Source: an uncultured Oscillospiraceae bacterium | Lineage (GTDB): Bacteria > Bacillota > Clostridia > Oscillospirales > Oscillospiraceae | DNA length: 50,713 nucleotides | Assembly: GCA_944387775.1 (NCBI GenBank) | Contig: CALXGE010000005.1 | Coordinates: 1-50,713, forward strand | Direction: 5' to 3' | In this document: positions 1-7,306 of the stretch, one piece after another | Layout of the letters: each line of letters opens with the position of its first letter | Numbering within the stretch: the stretch's first letter is position 1 | Translations under genes and position numbers: made by a program | The notes under the pieces: generated by a model | What the model was told of the DNA's origin: nothing | Databases searched by the model: none | The model's input: the letters and a program-made list of their open reading frames with translations, nothing else

Positions 1-46
1 ACATACGGAGTCAGAGTCCGCTGTGCTACCTTTACACAATCCCGCT
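1..46 (-). tRNA. tRNA-Gln (anticodon CUG), 5' part only
   Basis: Read on the minus strand, the first 46 bases fold as the 5' half of a tRNA: an acceptor 5' strand AGCGGGA, a D arm (GTGT / loop with GG / GCAC) and a complete anticodon arm (GCGGA / loop CTCTGAC / TCCGT). Anticodon CTG lies at positions 14-12, so the tRNA reads the glutamine codon CAG. The variable loop, T arm and 3' acceptor strand lie beyond the left edge of the window. A consensus promoter sits just upstream. The 5' end is placed from arm geometry and could be off by a base. Confidence 0.85.
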
Positions 47-68
47 ATGTCCGTAGCGAACAGATATT

Positions 69-96
69 ATTATAGCGGCTTCTTTCAAAAAGTCAA
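69..96 (-). promoter_or_regulatory. SigA-type promoter of the tRNA-Gln gene
   Basis: On the minus strand, TTGACT (96-91) and TATAAT (74-69) are separated by 16 bp. The predicted transcription start is about 15 bp before the tRNA 5' end, as expected for a stable-RNA promoter. Confidence 0.8.
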
Positions 97-231
97 GAGG
101 AAATTGCAAAAAAATGAAAAATTTTCTGATGAGGCTGCGTGCCTTTCAAAAAGAGCGGAAAACGGCAACTTTTTATTCGGATAGAGCAAGAAAAAACGGG
201 ACGCACTCGCAAAAATCGGGCAAAATAGGCA

Positions 232-260
232 TTGTGTCGGAGAGAGGGCTGTGGTACACT
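232..260 (+). promoter_or_regulatory. SigA-type promoter of coaX
   Basis: TTGTGT (232-237) and TACACT (255-260) with a 17-bp spacer. The predicted start, near 267, leaves a short leader containing the AAAGGAGG ribosome site of coaX. Confidence 0.6.
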
Positions 261-290
261 GAGGCTGCAAAAGAGAAAGGAGGATGGGGT

Positions 291-1079
291 ATGCTGCTGG
301 CCATCGACATCGGGAACTCCAATGTGTCGCTGGGAGTGTTCCAGGGAGAGACGCTGCGGGTGCGGGCAAAACTCTCCGCCCAGACGGAGCGCAGTGCCGA
401 TGAGTACGCTACCGTGATCTACGATCTGCTGCGGATGAACGGCTTGAGCCGGGAGGATCTCACTGGCTGCATCCTGTCCTCCGTGGTCCCGGAGCTGACG
501 GGCCTGGTGGAGGCCGCCGTGGGGCGGCTGACCAAGGCGGCGGTGCTGCGGGTGGGTCCCGGTGTCCGCACAGGGTTCCGTATCCGCATCGACGATCCTT
601 CCCAGCTGGGAGGCGACCTGGTGGCAGATACCCTGGCTGCCCTGACGGAGTACGGTGCGCCTCTCATTATTCTTGATGCGGGGACAGTGACCACTCTGGC
701 GGTGGTGGATGAGAGCCGCACCTATCTGGGAGGCTGCATTCTGCCGGGGATCCGTGCCAGTGCGTCCCTGCTCAAGTCTACCACAGCTCTGCTTCCCTCC
801 ATTACCCTGGGTGTGGGGGAGAAGGACTGCCTGGGCCGCAACAGCGCCGACGCTATGCGCTGCGGCCTGCTGCTGGGCAGTGCCTTGATGGTGGATGGGT
901 TTATCGACCGCTTCCGGGCCCTGCCGGGGATGGCGGGAGCTAAGGTGGTAGCTACCGGCGGCTCTGCGAAACTGGCCACGGCCTATTGCAGCCGGGAGGT
1001 CACTCTGGATGAGAACCTGACCCTGAAGGGGCTGCGGTATCTTTACGAGAGCAATCAGCCCCGGACCAGAAAATTTTAA
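291..1079 (+). CDS. coaX: Type III pantothenate kinase CoaX
   Basis: Phosphorylates pantothenate to 4'-phosphopantothenate, the first step of coenzyme A synthesis. The 262-residue protein has the normal length for the family. It opens with the ASKHA phosphate-binding motif DIGNSN (about residues 5-10), followed by the GPGVRTG and DLVAD segments, the acidic LDAGTVTT motif around residue 125 and GGCILPG. The reading frame is open further upstream, but ATG 291 is chosen because it follows AAAGGAGG at 276-283 and begins exactly where family members start. CoaX enzymes are cytoplasmic, need a monovalent cation and are not inhibited by CoA; this is family knowledge, not visible here. An ECF transporter gene follows on the same strand. 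A second, type II pantothenate kinase lies at 17233-18075. Confidence 0.95.
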   Translation: MLLAIDIGNSNVSLGVFQGETLRVRAKLSAQTERSADEYATVIYDLLRMNGLSREDLTGCILSSVVPELTGLVEAAVGRLTKAAVLRVGPGVRTGFRIRIDDPSQLGGDLVADTLAALTEYGAPLIILDAGTVTTLAVVDESRTYLGGCILPGIRASASLLKSTTALLPSITLGVGEKDCLGRNSADAMRCGLLLGSALMVDGFIDRFRALPGMAGAKVVATGGSAKLATAYCSREVTLDENLTLKGLRYLYESNQPRTRKF

Positions 1080-1084
1080 GGTCA

Positions 1085-1111
1085 TTGCGGTGTAAACCGT
1101 TGTGATAGAAT
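1085..1111 (+). promoter_or_regulatory. Candidate extended -10 promoter of the ECF gene
   Basis: TTGCGG (1085-1090) and TAGAAT (1106-1111) are 15 bp apart, shorter than ideal. A TGn extension (1103-1105) before the -10 may compensate. It would make the ECF gene independent of coaX and start transcription just before or within the structured leader. Confidence 0.4.
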
Positions 1112-1113
1112 TT

Positions 1114-1168
1114 GTGCGCCGTACTCCAAGCGGAGACGACAGCACGAGGTGAAATACCCTCAAAGGAG
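1114..1168 (+). promoter_or_regulatory. Structured 5' leader with hairpin abutting the ribosome site
   Basis: Two adjacent hairpins precede the ECF gene. The first is built of GTGC (1114-1117) with GCAC (1142-1145), CGT (1120-1122) with ACG (1136-1138), and CTCC (1124-1127) with GGAG (1132-1135) around an AAGC tetraloop. The second is GAGG (1146-1149) with CCTC (1158-1161). The ribosome site AAAGGAG (1162-1168) begins at the next base. This layout could let a ligand or protein control translation. It is reminiscent of the 3' end of preQ1-II riboswitches, but I cannot match it to a known class. Confidence 0.45.
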
Positions 1169-1178
1169 AAAACAGCAT

Positions 1179-1760
1179 ATGAATCGCAGCAGCAAAGTCC
1201 ATCGGATCACACTTACGGCGATACTGATGGCAATCATCCTGGTCATGAGCTTTACCCCTCTGGGCTACCTGAAGGCGGGCATCGTGTCCATCACTTTCCT
1301 GGCCATTCCGGTGGTCATCGGCGGCATCGTCCTGGGTCCCCTGTACGGCGGCTTTCTGGGAGCAGTATTCGGTGCCACCAGTTTTGCCCAGTGCTTCGGC
1401 ATGGATGCCTTCGGCACGGCTCTGATGGGGCTTAATCCCCTGGCGACTTTTGCCACCTGCCTGATTCCCCGAATCCTGATCGGCGTGGTGGCAGGCTGGC
1501 TGTACCGCCTGCTCCACCGGTGGGACCATACCGGCGTTTGGTCCGCGGTGGTTACTTCTGTAGTGGGATCTTTGACCAACACGGTGTTCTTCGTGGGCAT
1601 GGTGATTCTGTTCTTCCAGAACTCCTACTTTGCCGGCAGTGGAGTGTGGGCCATTATCCTGGCCTTCTTCTCCATTAACATCCCTCTGGAGGCGGCGGTG
1701 TGCGGCCTTCTGGGTGGCGCCCTCAGTAAGGTGATCAGCCGGTTTATTGTCAAGGATTAA
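1179..1760 (+). CDS. ECF transporter S component, possibly pantothenate-specific
   Basis: Integral membrane substrate-binding subunit (EcfS) of an energy-coupling-factor vitamin importer, 193 residues. It has an N-terminal hydrophobic helix starting near residue 10, then about five more membrane segments. The pattern FTPLGYLKAG...FLAIPVVIGGIVLGPLYGG..GAVFG resembles the PF12822 group that includes PanT. ATG 1179 is used because AAAGGAG (1162-1168) precedes it; the frame extends 10 codons upstream without a ribosome site. The genes for the ATPases and T component (EcfA/A'/T) are not in the window, consistent with a group II system sharing a common module. Pantothenate as the substrate is an inference from the neighbouring coaX; another vitamin is possible. 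Confidence 0.8.
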   Translation: MNRSSKVHRITLTAILMAIILVMSFTPLGYLKAGIVSITFLAIPVVIGGIVLGPLYGGFLGAVFGATSFAQCFGMDAFGTALMGLNPLATFATCLIPRILIGVVAGWLYRLLHRWDHTGVWSAVVTSVVGSLTNTVFFVGMVILFFQNSYFAGSGVWAIILAFFSINIPLEAAVCGLLGGALSKVISRFIVKD

Positions 1761-1784
1761 GCTGCGCCTGAAGCGCGGTGGAGG

Positions 1785-1816
1785 GCCGCCTCCCCGGTAA
1801 GGGGAGGCGGCATTTT
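1785..1816 (+). terminator. Intrinsic terminator after the ECF gene
   Basis: Perfect 11-bp stem GCCGCCTCCCC (1785-1795) with GGGGAGGCGGC (1801-1811), GGTAA loop, then ATTTTC. It ends the coaX/ECF unit. Confidence 0.85.
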
Positions 1817-1869
1817 CCTGCCCTTTGCCCCCGCATTTGTGAACCAAACATTAAATTCCCAATAACCTA

Positions 1870-1898
1870 TGGAAACTCTGGGAAAAATGGTATATACT
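1870..1898 (+). promoter_or_regulatory. Weak candidate promoter of the M16-lgt operon
   Basis: A good -10, TATACT (1893-1898), with only a poor -35 (TGGAAA, 1870-1875) 17 bp upstream. It is the best placed signal between the preceding terminator and the operon start. Confidence 0.4.
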
Positions 1899-1932
1899 AT
1901 CTAAGATTTGACAAAAGAAGGGGAGGACGCAC

Positions 1933-3189
1933 ATGGCACGGCAGATGCTCATGGATAACGTATATCTCACCTATATTCCTTCAGAAAAATTCAAAACCAG
2001 CTTCTTCAGTGCGCAATTGGTGATGCCGCTGCAGAAGGAGACTGCCGGGCTCAATGCCCTGCTGGTGAACGTGCTGAGTCGGGGAACTTTGCGTTTTCCT
2101 GATATGCGGTCCCTCTCTGCCCAGCTGGACCGGCTCTATGGCGCCCGGCTGGAGCCCACGGTCCGCAAAAAGGGGGAGAACCAGGTCTTCGGCTTTGTGG
2201 CCAGCTGCGTGGATGAGCGATTCATTCCCGATGGCGAGCGGCTGCTGGAGCCCATGGCGGATCTGTTGGGGGAGCTGTTTTTAAGCCCTGCCACCCGCAA
2301 TGGGCGGCTTCGTGGGGACTATGTGGAGAGTGAGCGGGCCAACCTGGCGGACCTCATCCGCAGCGACATCAATGACAAGCGCATCTATGCCGCCCGGCGG
2401 CTCCTGGAGGTAATGTGCGAGGGAGAGCCCTACGGCCTCAGCCGCTTAGGCACTGCCAAGGAGGTGGAGCGCACCTCTCTCCAGCGGCTCAACAGCCACT
2501 ATCAGGCTATTTTGCCCGCCGCCCGGCTGGAGCTGTTTTACTGCGGTGCAGCTCAGGAGAAGCGGGTGGTCGGAGCCTTTACCAAGGCCTTCGCTGCGCT
2601 GCCCCGACAGGGTGCCGTGGAGCCGGCGGCAACGGTCCGCAAAGCGGCACCGGAGAAGTGCCGGGTGGTGGAGGAGACGATGGATGTGAGCCAGGGCAAG
2701 CTGGGCATCGGCTTTCGCACGGACAGCCAGGATATGCCTGCCACTATGGTCATGAACGCCATGTTCGGCGGCACCAGCAACTCCAAGCTCTTCCTGAATG
2801 TCCGGGAGAAACTCTCTCTGTGCTACTACGCCGGCAGCACCTATCACCGGGCCAAGGGCCTTGTGACGGTGTCCTCCGGCATCGAGGCGGCCAACTATGA
2901 CCGAGCGGTAGCGGAGATCATGGCCCAGCTGGAGGCGCTGCAGGACGGCCGGTGGGAGGATTGGGAGTTCCAAGGGGCCAGAAGCGCTCTGCGCAACAGC
3001 CTTCTCTCCCTGGAGGACTCCGCCGGAGGCTTGGAGGATTACGCCATGGGCCAGGCGGCCATCGGTAGTGACGAGTCTCTGCCTCTGCTGCTGGAGGCGG
3101 TGTCGGCGGTGACGGAGGAGCGGGTGCGGCAGGCTGCCGCCTGCGTCAGGCCCGACACCATCTATTTCCTGAAGGGAAAGGAGGCATGA
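1933..3189 (+). CDS. M16 peptidase-like protein, YfmF type (catalytically inactive half)
   Basis: A 418-residue M16-family protein resembling Bacillus YmfF, annotated elsewhere as EF-P 5-aminopentanol modification-associated protein YfmF. I see no HxxEH zinc site in the N-terminal half, so this subunit is probably not catalytic. It keeps the C-terminal substrate-binding signature of M16 proteins: a GGTSNSKLF loop near residue 280 and an R/Y pair in FLNVREKLSLCYYAGSTY. M16 proteases commonly pair one active and one inactive chain, and the next gene encodes a copy with an intact zinc motif. The two genes overlap by 4 bp (ATGA). The ATG is preceded by GGGGAGG. What the pair degrades or processes here is not visible from the sequence. 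Confidence 0.85.
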   Translation: MARQMLMDNVYLTYIPSEKFKTSFFSAQLVMPLQKETAGLNALLVNVLSRGTLRFPDMRSLSAQLDRLYGARLEPTVRKKGENQVFGFVASCVDERFIPDGERLLEPMADLLGELFLSPATRNGRLRGDYVESERANLADLIRSDINDKRIYAARRLLEVMCEGEPYGLSRLGTAKEVERTSLQRLNSHYQAILPAARLELFYCGAAQEKRVVGAFTKAFAALPRQGAVEPAATVRKAAPEKCRVVEETMDVSQGKLGIGFRTDSQDMPATMVMNAMFGGTSNSKLFLNVREKLSLCYYAGSTYHRAKGLVTVSSGIEAANYDRAVAEIMAQLEALQDGRWEDWEFQGARSALRNSLLSLEDSAGGLEDYAMGQAAIGSDESLPLLLEAVSAVTEERVRQAAACVRPDTIYFLKGKEA

Positions 3190-4484
3190 CCATGGAGGTA
3201 CGGGAATACCCCCGGCTGGGGGAGACGGTTTCCCGGCGGACTTTGTCCAACGGGCTCACCGTTATGGTGGTTCACAAGCCATTTCATGCCAAGCGATACG
3301 CCTTTTTTGCCACCCGATACGGCAGCATGGACATGCGCTATCAGCAGGACGGCCAGTGGAAGGATACCCCTGCGGGCATTGCCCACTACCTGGAGCACAA
3401 GATGTTCGACACCCAGGAGGGCAATGCTCTCCAGGAGCTGGCGAAGAACGGGGCGGTGGAGAACGCCTTTACCTCCGGCTCCATGACCGCCTACTACTTT
3501 GAATCCACGGAACACTTTTACGACAATCTCCGCATTCTGCTCAGCTTCGTATCCATCCCCTGGTTTACTGAGGAGAGCGTGGCCAAGGAGCAGGGCATCA
3601 TTGCCCAGGAGATCCGCATGACGGAGGATGACCCTGAGTGGCAGGTATATGCCGGCCTCATGGAGTGCCTCTACCGGGAGAGCCCTGTTCGGGTGCCGGT
3701 GGCGGGAACGGTGGAGAGTATCCGCTCCATCACCCCCCAGGTGCTCTACGACTGCCACCGGGCCTTCTATGTCCCAGGCAATATGGTGCTGGTATGTGTG
3801 GGCGATGTGGAGATGGACCAGGTGGTCCAGCTGGCGGAGGAGATTTTGCCGGCGGAACAGGGGGAAGATATTTCCCGAGACTACGGGGCTGAGGAAGATA
3901 CAACGCCCTGCTGCCGGGAAAAGGAGCGGTCCATGGAGGTGTCCATGCCCATGTTCCTGGGGGGCTATAAGTGCCGCCCCTGTGCCGGTGGTGAGGAGTT
4001 GCTCCGCCGGAGCATCATCGGCGACATGGCCTGTGACGTGCTCTTTGGGGACAGCAGTCCGCTCTATGCCCGCCTCTATGAGGAGGGGGCCATCAACGGA
4101 AGCCTGGGCGGCAACTTCGATATTATGCCCGGCGCCTCCTACCTCTACGTGGGCGGCGATGCCCGGGATCCCCGGCGGGTATTCAACGAGATCACCGCAG
4201 AGGCTCGGCGGCTGGCAGAGGAGGGCATCGATGAGAGCTTCTATCAGCAGATCCGCCGCGCCGCCTACGGGCAGGCCATCCGCAGCTTGAACTCCTTTGA
4301 GAACATCGCCGTAAGTTTGGCGGAGGGACACTTCCGGGGCTTTGACTACTATCGCCTTCCGGAGATTTTTGACTCAGTTACCAAGGCGGATGTGGAGGCC
4401 TTCCTGCGGGAGGAGATCACCCAGGAGCACGCCGCTATATCCGTGATCCGTCCGTTGGGCGGAGAGATGGAGCAGGATGGGTAA
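3186..4484 (+). CDS. Zinc-dependent M16 peptidase, YfmH type
   Basis: The catalytic partner of the preceding protein, 432 residues. The inverted zinc motif HYLEH (His67, Glu70, His71) is intact, followed by the family's KMFD and NAFTSGSMTAYYFE segments. A downstream helix, KEQGIIAQEIRMTEDDP, should provide the third metal ligand (Glu). Family members are related to Bacillus YmfH and form heterodimers with YmfF-like chains. The start codon lies inside the end of the upstream gene (ATGA overlap), which implies translational coupling and roughly equal production. lgt follows after 45 bp and is probably in the same transcript, a pairing I would not read as functional without further evidence. Confidence 0.88.
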   Translation: MTMEVREYPRLGETVSRRTLSNGLTVMVVHKPFHAKRYAFFATRYGSMDMRYQQDGQWKDTPAGIAHYLEHKMFDTQEGNALQELAKNGAVENAFTSGSMTAYYFESTEHFYDNLRILLSFVSIPWFTEESVAKEQGIIAQEIRMTEDDPEWQVYAGLMECLYRESPVRVPVAGTVESIRSITPQVLYDCHRAFYVPGNMVLVCVGDVEMDQVVQLAEEILPAEQGEDISRDYGAEEDTTPCCREKERSMEVSMPMFLGGYKCRPCAGGEELLRRSIIGDMACDVLFGDSSPLYARLYEEGAINGSLGGNFDIMPGASYLYVGGDARDPRRVFNEITAEARRLAEEGIDESFYQQIRRAAYGQAIRSLNSFENIAVSLAEGHFRGFDYYRLPEIFDSVTKADVEAFLREEITQEHAAISVIRPLGGEMEQDG

Positions 4485-4529
4485 AAGCGCCCTGCTCCCA
4501 CAGAAATTTCCTGAGGAGGAACCATTTTT

Positions 4530-5594
4530 ATGTACGCAAGAAGCGACATGCCCATCAGCTTTCCCGGCCTCTTCGGGGACTGGGAGTTCAACCCGTCCCC
4601 TGTGGCCATTGACATCGGCAACGGCATCTACTGGTACGGTATCATCATCGCCCTGGGCCTCATCCTGGCGGTGCTGTTCTGCAGCTGGCGGGCAAAGGAC
4701 TACGGCTTGAAAGAAGATAATGTCTACGACCTGATCGTCTGGGAAATCCCGCTGTGCATTATCGGTGCCAGATTATACTATGTCATCTTTTACCTGGATC
4801 TCTATCGCAATCCTGACGGAAGCTTCAATTGGGGCAAGATGGTAGCCATTTGGGATGGCGGCCTTGCCATATACGGGGCTGTGATCGTGGGATTTTTTGT
4901 CCTGCTGGCCTATTGTAAGAAGAAAAAACTGTCTTTCGGCGCTTTTGCAGACCTGGGCGTCATGGGGCTTCTCATTGGTCAGGCTGTGGGCCGCTGGGGT
5001 AATTTCATGAATCGTGAGGCTTTCGGCAGCGAGACTACCCTGCCCTGGCGGATGCGGCTTTGGACCTCCGCCACGGAGTACATCGAGGTCCACCCCACCT
5101 TTTTCTATGAGAGCCTGTGGAATGTGATCGGTCTGCTGCTGATCGTGTTCCTGGTGTCCCGCGCCAGAACCTTTGACGGAGAGAACACCTGCTTCTATTT
5201 TATCTGGTATGGCATTGGCCGGGCCTGGATCGAGGGACTGCGGACCGACAGTCTGTATCTCTTCGATTGGACCCTTTTTGACAAGCCCATCCGGGTGTCC
5301 CAGGTGCTGAGCCTGGCCCTTGCTTTGGCAGGATTTGTGGTGCTGATCATCGGCAAGCGCCGTCACCCACATGGCAAGGAAGCTTTGTTTGTGACAAAAC
5401 AGGCGGCGCTGGCAGCGACAGCCGCTGCAGCTGCCGGGGCGACTCCGGAAGGGAGCGCAGTACCGGAGAGCGAGATGGCAGCAGATGCTTTGCATGAGGG
5501 GGAGCTTGTCCAGAATGAGGAAGTATCCCCCACTGCGGAGGAGAAAAATTCCGAATCGGAGGAGCAGGCGGCTTCACCGGAAGATAAGGAATAA
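4530..5594 (+). CDS. lgt: Prolipoprotein diacylglyceryl transferase Lgt
   Basis: Membrane enzyme that moves diacylglycerol from phosphatidylglycerol to the lipobox cysteine of prolipoproteins, the first lipoprotein-maturation step. The 354-residue protein has about seven membrane helices. It carries the Lgt signature GRWGNFMNREAFG near residue 160, the YGIIIALG segment in the first helix, HPTFFYES, and YGIGRAWIEGLRTDSL. GAGGAGGA at 4513-4520 sets ATG 4530 as start. The protein is longer than usual at its C terminus: the last 70 or so residues after the final helix form an Ala-, Glu- and Ser-rich tail (AALAATAAAAAG, then acidic) of unknown use. A strong terminator follows directly. Confidence 0.95.
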   Translation: MYARSDMPISFPGLFGDWEFNPSPVAIDIGNGIYWYGIIIALGLILAVLFCSWRAKDYGLKEDNVYDLIVWEIPLCIIGARLYYVIFYLDLYRNPDGSFNWGKMVAIWDGGLAIYGAVIVGFFVLLAYCKKKKLSFGAFADLGVMGLLIGQAVGRWGNFMNREAFGSETTLPWRMRLWTSATEYIEVHPTFFYESLWNVIGLLLIVFLVSRARTFDGENTCFYFIWYGIGRAWIEGLRTDSLYLFDWTLFDKPIRVSQVLSLALALAGFVVLIIGKRRHPHGKEALFVTKQAALAATAAAAAGATPEGSAVPESEMAADALHEGELVQNEEVSPTAEEKNSESEEQAASPEDKE

Positions 5595-5602
5595 CACAAC
5601 GG

Positions 5603-5640
5603 AAAAACGACGTCCGGGCATATGCCCGGACGTCGTTTTT
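5603..5640. terminator. Bidirectional intrinsic terminator, lgt versus AI-2E gene
   Basis: A perfect palindrome with ACGACGTCCGGGCA on one arm and A/T runs on both sides (AAAAA at 5603-5607, TTTTT at 5636-5640). It serves lgt on the plus strand and the convergent minus-strand gene, whose TAA stop (5641-5639) overlaps the T run. Confidence 0.9.
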
Positions 5641-6703
5641 ATTTCCACAATCGGATGACACCCGCATCCTGGAGTTGCTTGACCAACAGCAGAAATACCG
5701 GCAGCAGAATCATGCCTCCCACTCCCATGAAGTGGAACCCTAGGTACATGGCAAGTAAGGCACTGATAGGGGGGAGATCCGCCTGCCCTGCTAGGAGCTT
5801 TGGCTCCACCAGGGAGTGGGTGAGCGTGGTTACCGCATAGAGAGCCAGCAGGGCCAGTCCACGACCGGTGTTTCCCAGCAGCAGGGAGAGAATGGCCCAG
5901 GGAATCAAAACGGCCCCTACCCCCAGTACCGGCAGGGCGTCCACCAGGGCGGTGAAGGCAGCGGCCAGCAGAGCGTAGTCCAGGCCCATCCAGATGAATC
6001 CTGCAAGAAGAATGGAAAAGGTGAGGAGAATCAGAAGAAGCTCCGCCCGCATCCATTTGAGAATGGTAGAGCGGCAGCACTGGGCAGCACTGCGGCAGCG
6101 CTTTTGCCACTCCTCTGGCAGCTGCCGCTTGAGAAAGGACAAGATGGCGGGGTAGGAGAGACTGGTAAAATATATGGCCAACACCGTGGTTACCACAAAA
6201 AGGCCGATACCCGGCAGGGCAGCCAGCAGGGCGGACACGGCCTCCATCAGCCAGGTGCTGGCGGTCCCTGCCAGGGAGGGTCCCTCCTCCATCAGCTGCT
6301 GGGCCATGCCGTCCAGAGCGGAGCGGAGGAACACAGGACAGCCGGTATACCAGGAGTCCACTTTATCCAGCATGCCGTTCCACAGCTGGGGGAATTGCTC
6401 CACAGCCTCCGGCAGACGGCTGGACCAGGCCTGGAGCTCCAATACCAGGCGGATCAGTAGCAGTGCAGCGGCGCCGCCGATGGTCAGCAGCAGGAGCGTG
6501 GTCACCGCTGCTGCTGCAAAGGAGCGGCGGACCCGAAGCCGCCGCCGCACCTGTTGGACCAAGGGCTCCATTATAGCGGCCAGCCCCAGGGCCAATAGAA
6601 AGGGCAGCAGGGCCAACAGCAGCCAGCGAAAGAAGATATATAGCCCTGCCAGCCACAGCAAGACTACGATTGTCCGTTTCAAAAAGACATTTATCTGCGA
6701 CAT
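5639..6703 (-). CDS. AI-2E family membrane protein (YtvI-like)
   Basis: Polytopic membrane protein of the AI-2E exporter/permease family (PF01594), 354 residues, with a hydrophobic N-terminal pair of helices, a central polar region (about residues 85-190) and a run of helices to the C terminus. The conserved ALVDALPVLGVGAVLIPWAI segment and the closing VEPKLLAG...PPISALLAMYLGFHFMGVGGMILLPV block are typical. Length and pattern fit the YtvI subgroup, found in spore formers; the substrate is not known from the sequence. The start is ATG 6703, though its AAAAAGGAG lies 14 nt away, farther than usual. The open frame continues upstream but without family similarity. Confidence 0.82.
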   Translation of the reverse strand: MSQINVFLKRTIVVLLWLAGLYIFFRWLLLALLPFLLALGLAAIMEPLVQQVRRRLRVRRSFAAAAVTTLLLLTIGGAAALLLIRLVLELQAWSSRLPEAVEQFPQLWNGMLDKVDSWYTGCPVFLRSALDGMAQQLMEEGPSLAGTASTWLMEAVSALLAALPGIGLFVVTTVLAIYFTSLSYPAILSFLKRQLPEEWQKRCRSAAQCCRSTILKWMRAELLLILLTFSILLAGFIWMGLDYALLAAAFTALVDALPVLGVGAVLIPWAILSLLLGNTGRGLALLALYAVTTLTHSLVEPKLLAGQADLPPISALLAMYLGFHFMGVGGMILLPVFLLLVKQLQDAGVIRLWK

Positions 6704-6773
6704 ATGGATAATCTGCACTCCTTTTTGGGATGCGGGCGGGGAAATTTTGTTGAATTTTGCCCGGGAATAATGG

Positions 6774-6802
6774 TTGTAACCAAGGAGGTGGTGTGGTAAA
6801 AT
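6774..6802 (+). promoter_or_regulatory. SigA-type promoter of the ACT-hom-lysC genes
   Basis: TTGTAA (6774-6779), 17-bp spacer, TAAAAT (6797-6802), with a TGG extended -10. The predicted start is near 6809, leaving a leader of only about 33 nt with no room for a T-box or riboswitch. Confidence 0.75.
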
Positions 6803-6841
6803 AGCACCACACAAAGACATGTGGCCATGGGAGGAATACAC

Positions 6842-7282
6842 ATGGGAGCGAAAACAAAATATTATATTGTAGCGGCTGAGGCGTTGCCGGAGATTTTTAT
6901 CAAGGTGGCCGAAGCCAAGCAGCGGATGCAGACCGGAGAGGCGGGCACCGTAGGGGAGGCCACCCGACAGGTAGGCATCAGCCGCAGCGCTTTCTACAAA
7001 TATAAGGATGCAGTGCAGCCCTTCAACAACATGAAGGCGGGGCACATCATCACATTTTATACCATGCTGAAAGATAACCCCGGCGTGCTGAGCAATGTAC
7101 TGTCTATTTTTGCCGGGAGCGGTGCGAATATACTGACGATCAATCAGAGCATTCCTACCAACGGCTGTGCGGCAGTGACCATATCGGCGGAAACGTCAGA
7201 AATGGCTGAGAGCCTGGAGGGGCTCATCGCCCGGGCTGAGACAGTGGAGGGCGTTATCAAGTTTGAGATCCTGGCCGGCTGA
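6842..7282 (+). CDS. Stand-alone ACT domain protein (PheB/UPF0735 family)
   Basis: A 146-residue protein with an N-terminal helical, helix-turn-helix-like segment (EATRQVGISRSAFYKYKD, about residues 39-56) and a C-terminal ACT domain (about residues 70-145). The ACT part shows the usual DNPGVLSNVLSIFAGSGANILTINQ core, which binds amino acids in related proteins. Family members (Bacillus PheB) sit near aromatic or aspartate-family synthesis genes. Here the gene leads homoserine dehydrogenase by 24 bp. ATG 6842 is chosen over an upstream in-frame ATG because GGGAGGA is 6 nt away. A sensing role for threonine, methionine or isoleucine is inferred from context only. Confidence 0.87.
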   Translation: MGAKTKYYIVAAEALPEIFIKVAEAKQRMQTGEAGTVGEATRQVGISRSAFYKYKDAVQPFNNMKAGHIITFYTMLKDNPGVLSNVLSIFAGSGANILTINQSIPTNGCAAVTISAETSEMAESLEGLIARAETVEGVIKFEILAG

Positions 7283-7306
7283 TCGCCGGGAGAGAAGGAG
7301 AGAGCC

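Noticed and set aside
1909..1914. A perfect TTGACA just before the YfmF-type gene
   Set aside because: It is within 25 bp of the start codon and no -10 follows at 16-18 bp before the ribosome site, so it cannot drive this gene.
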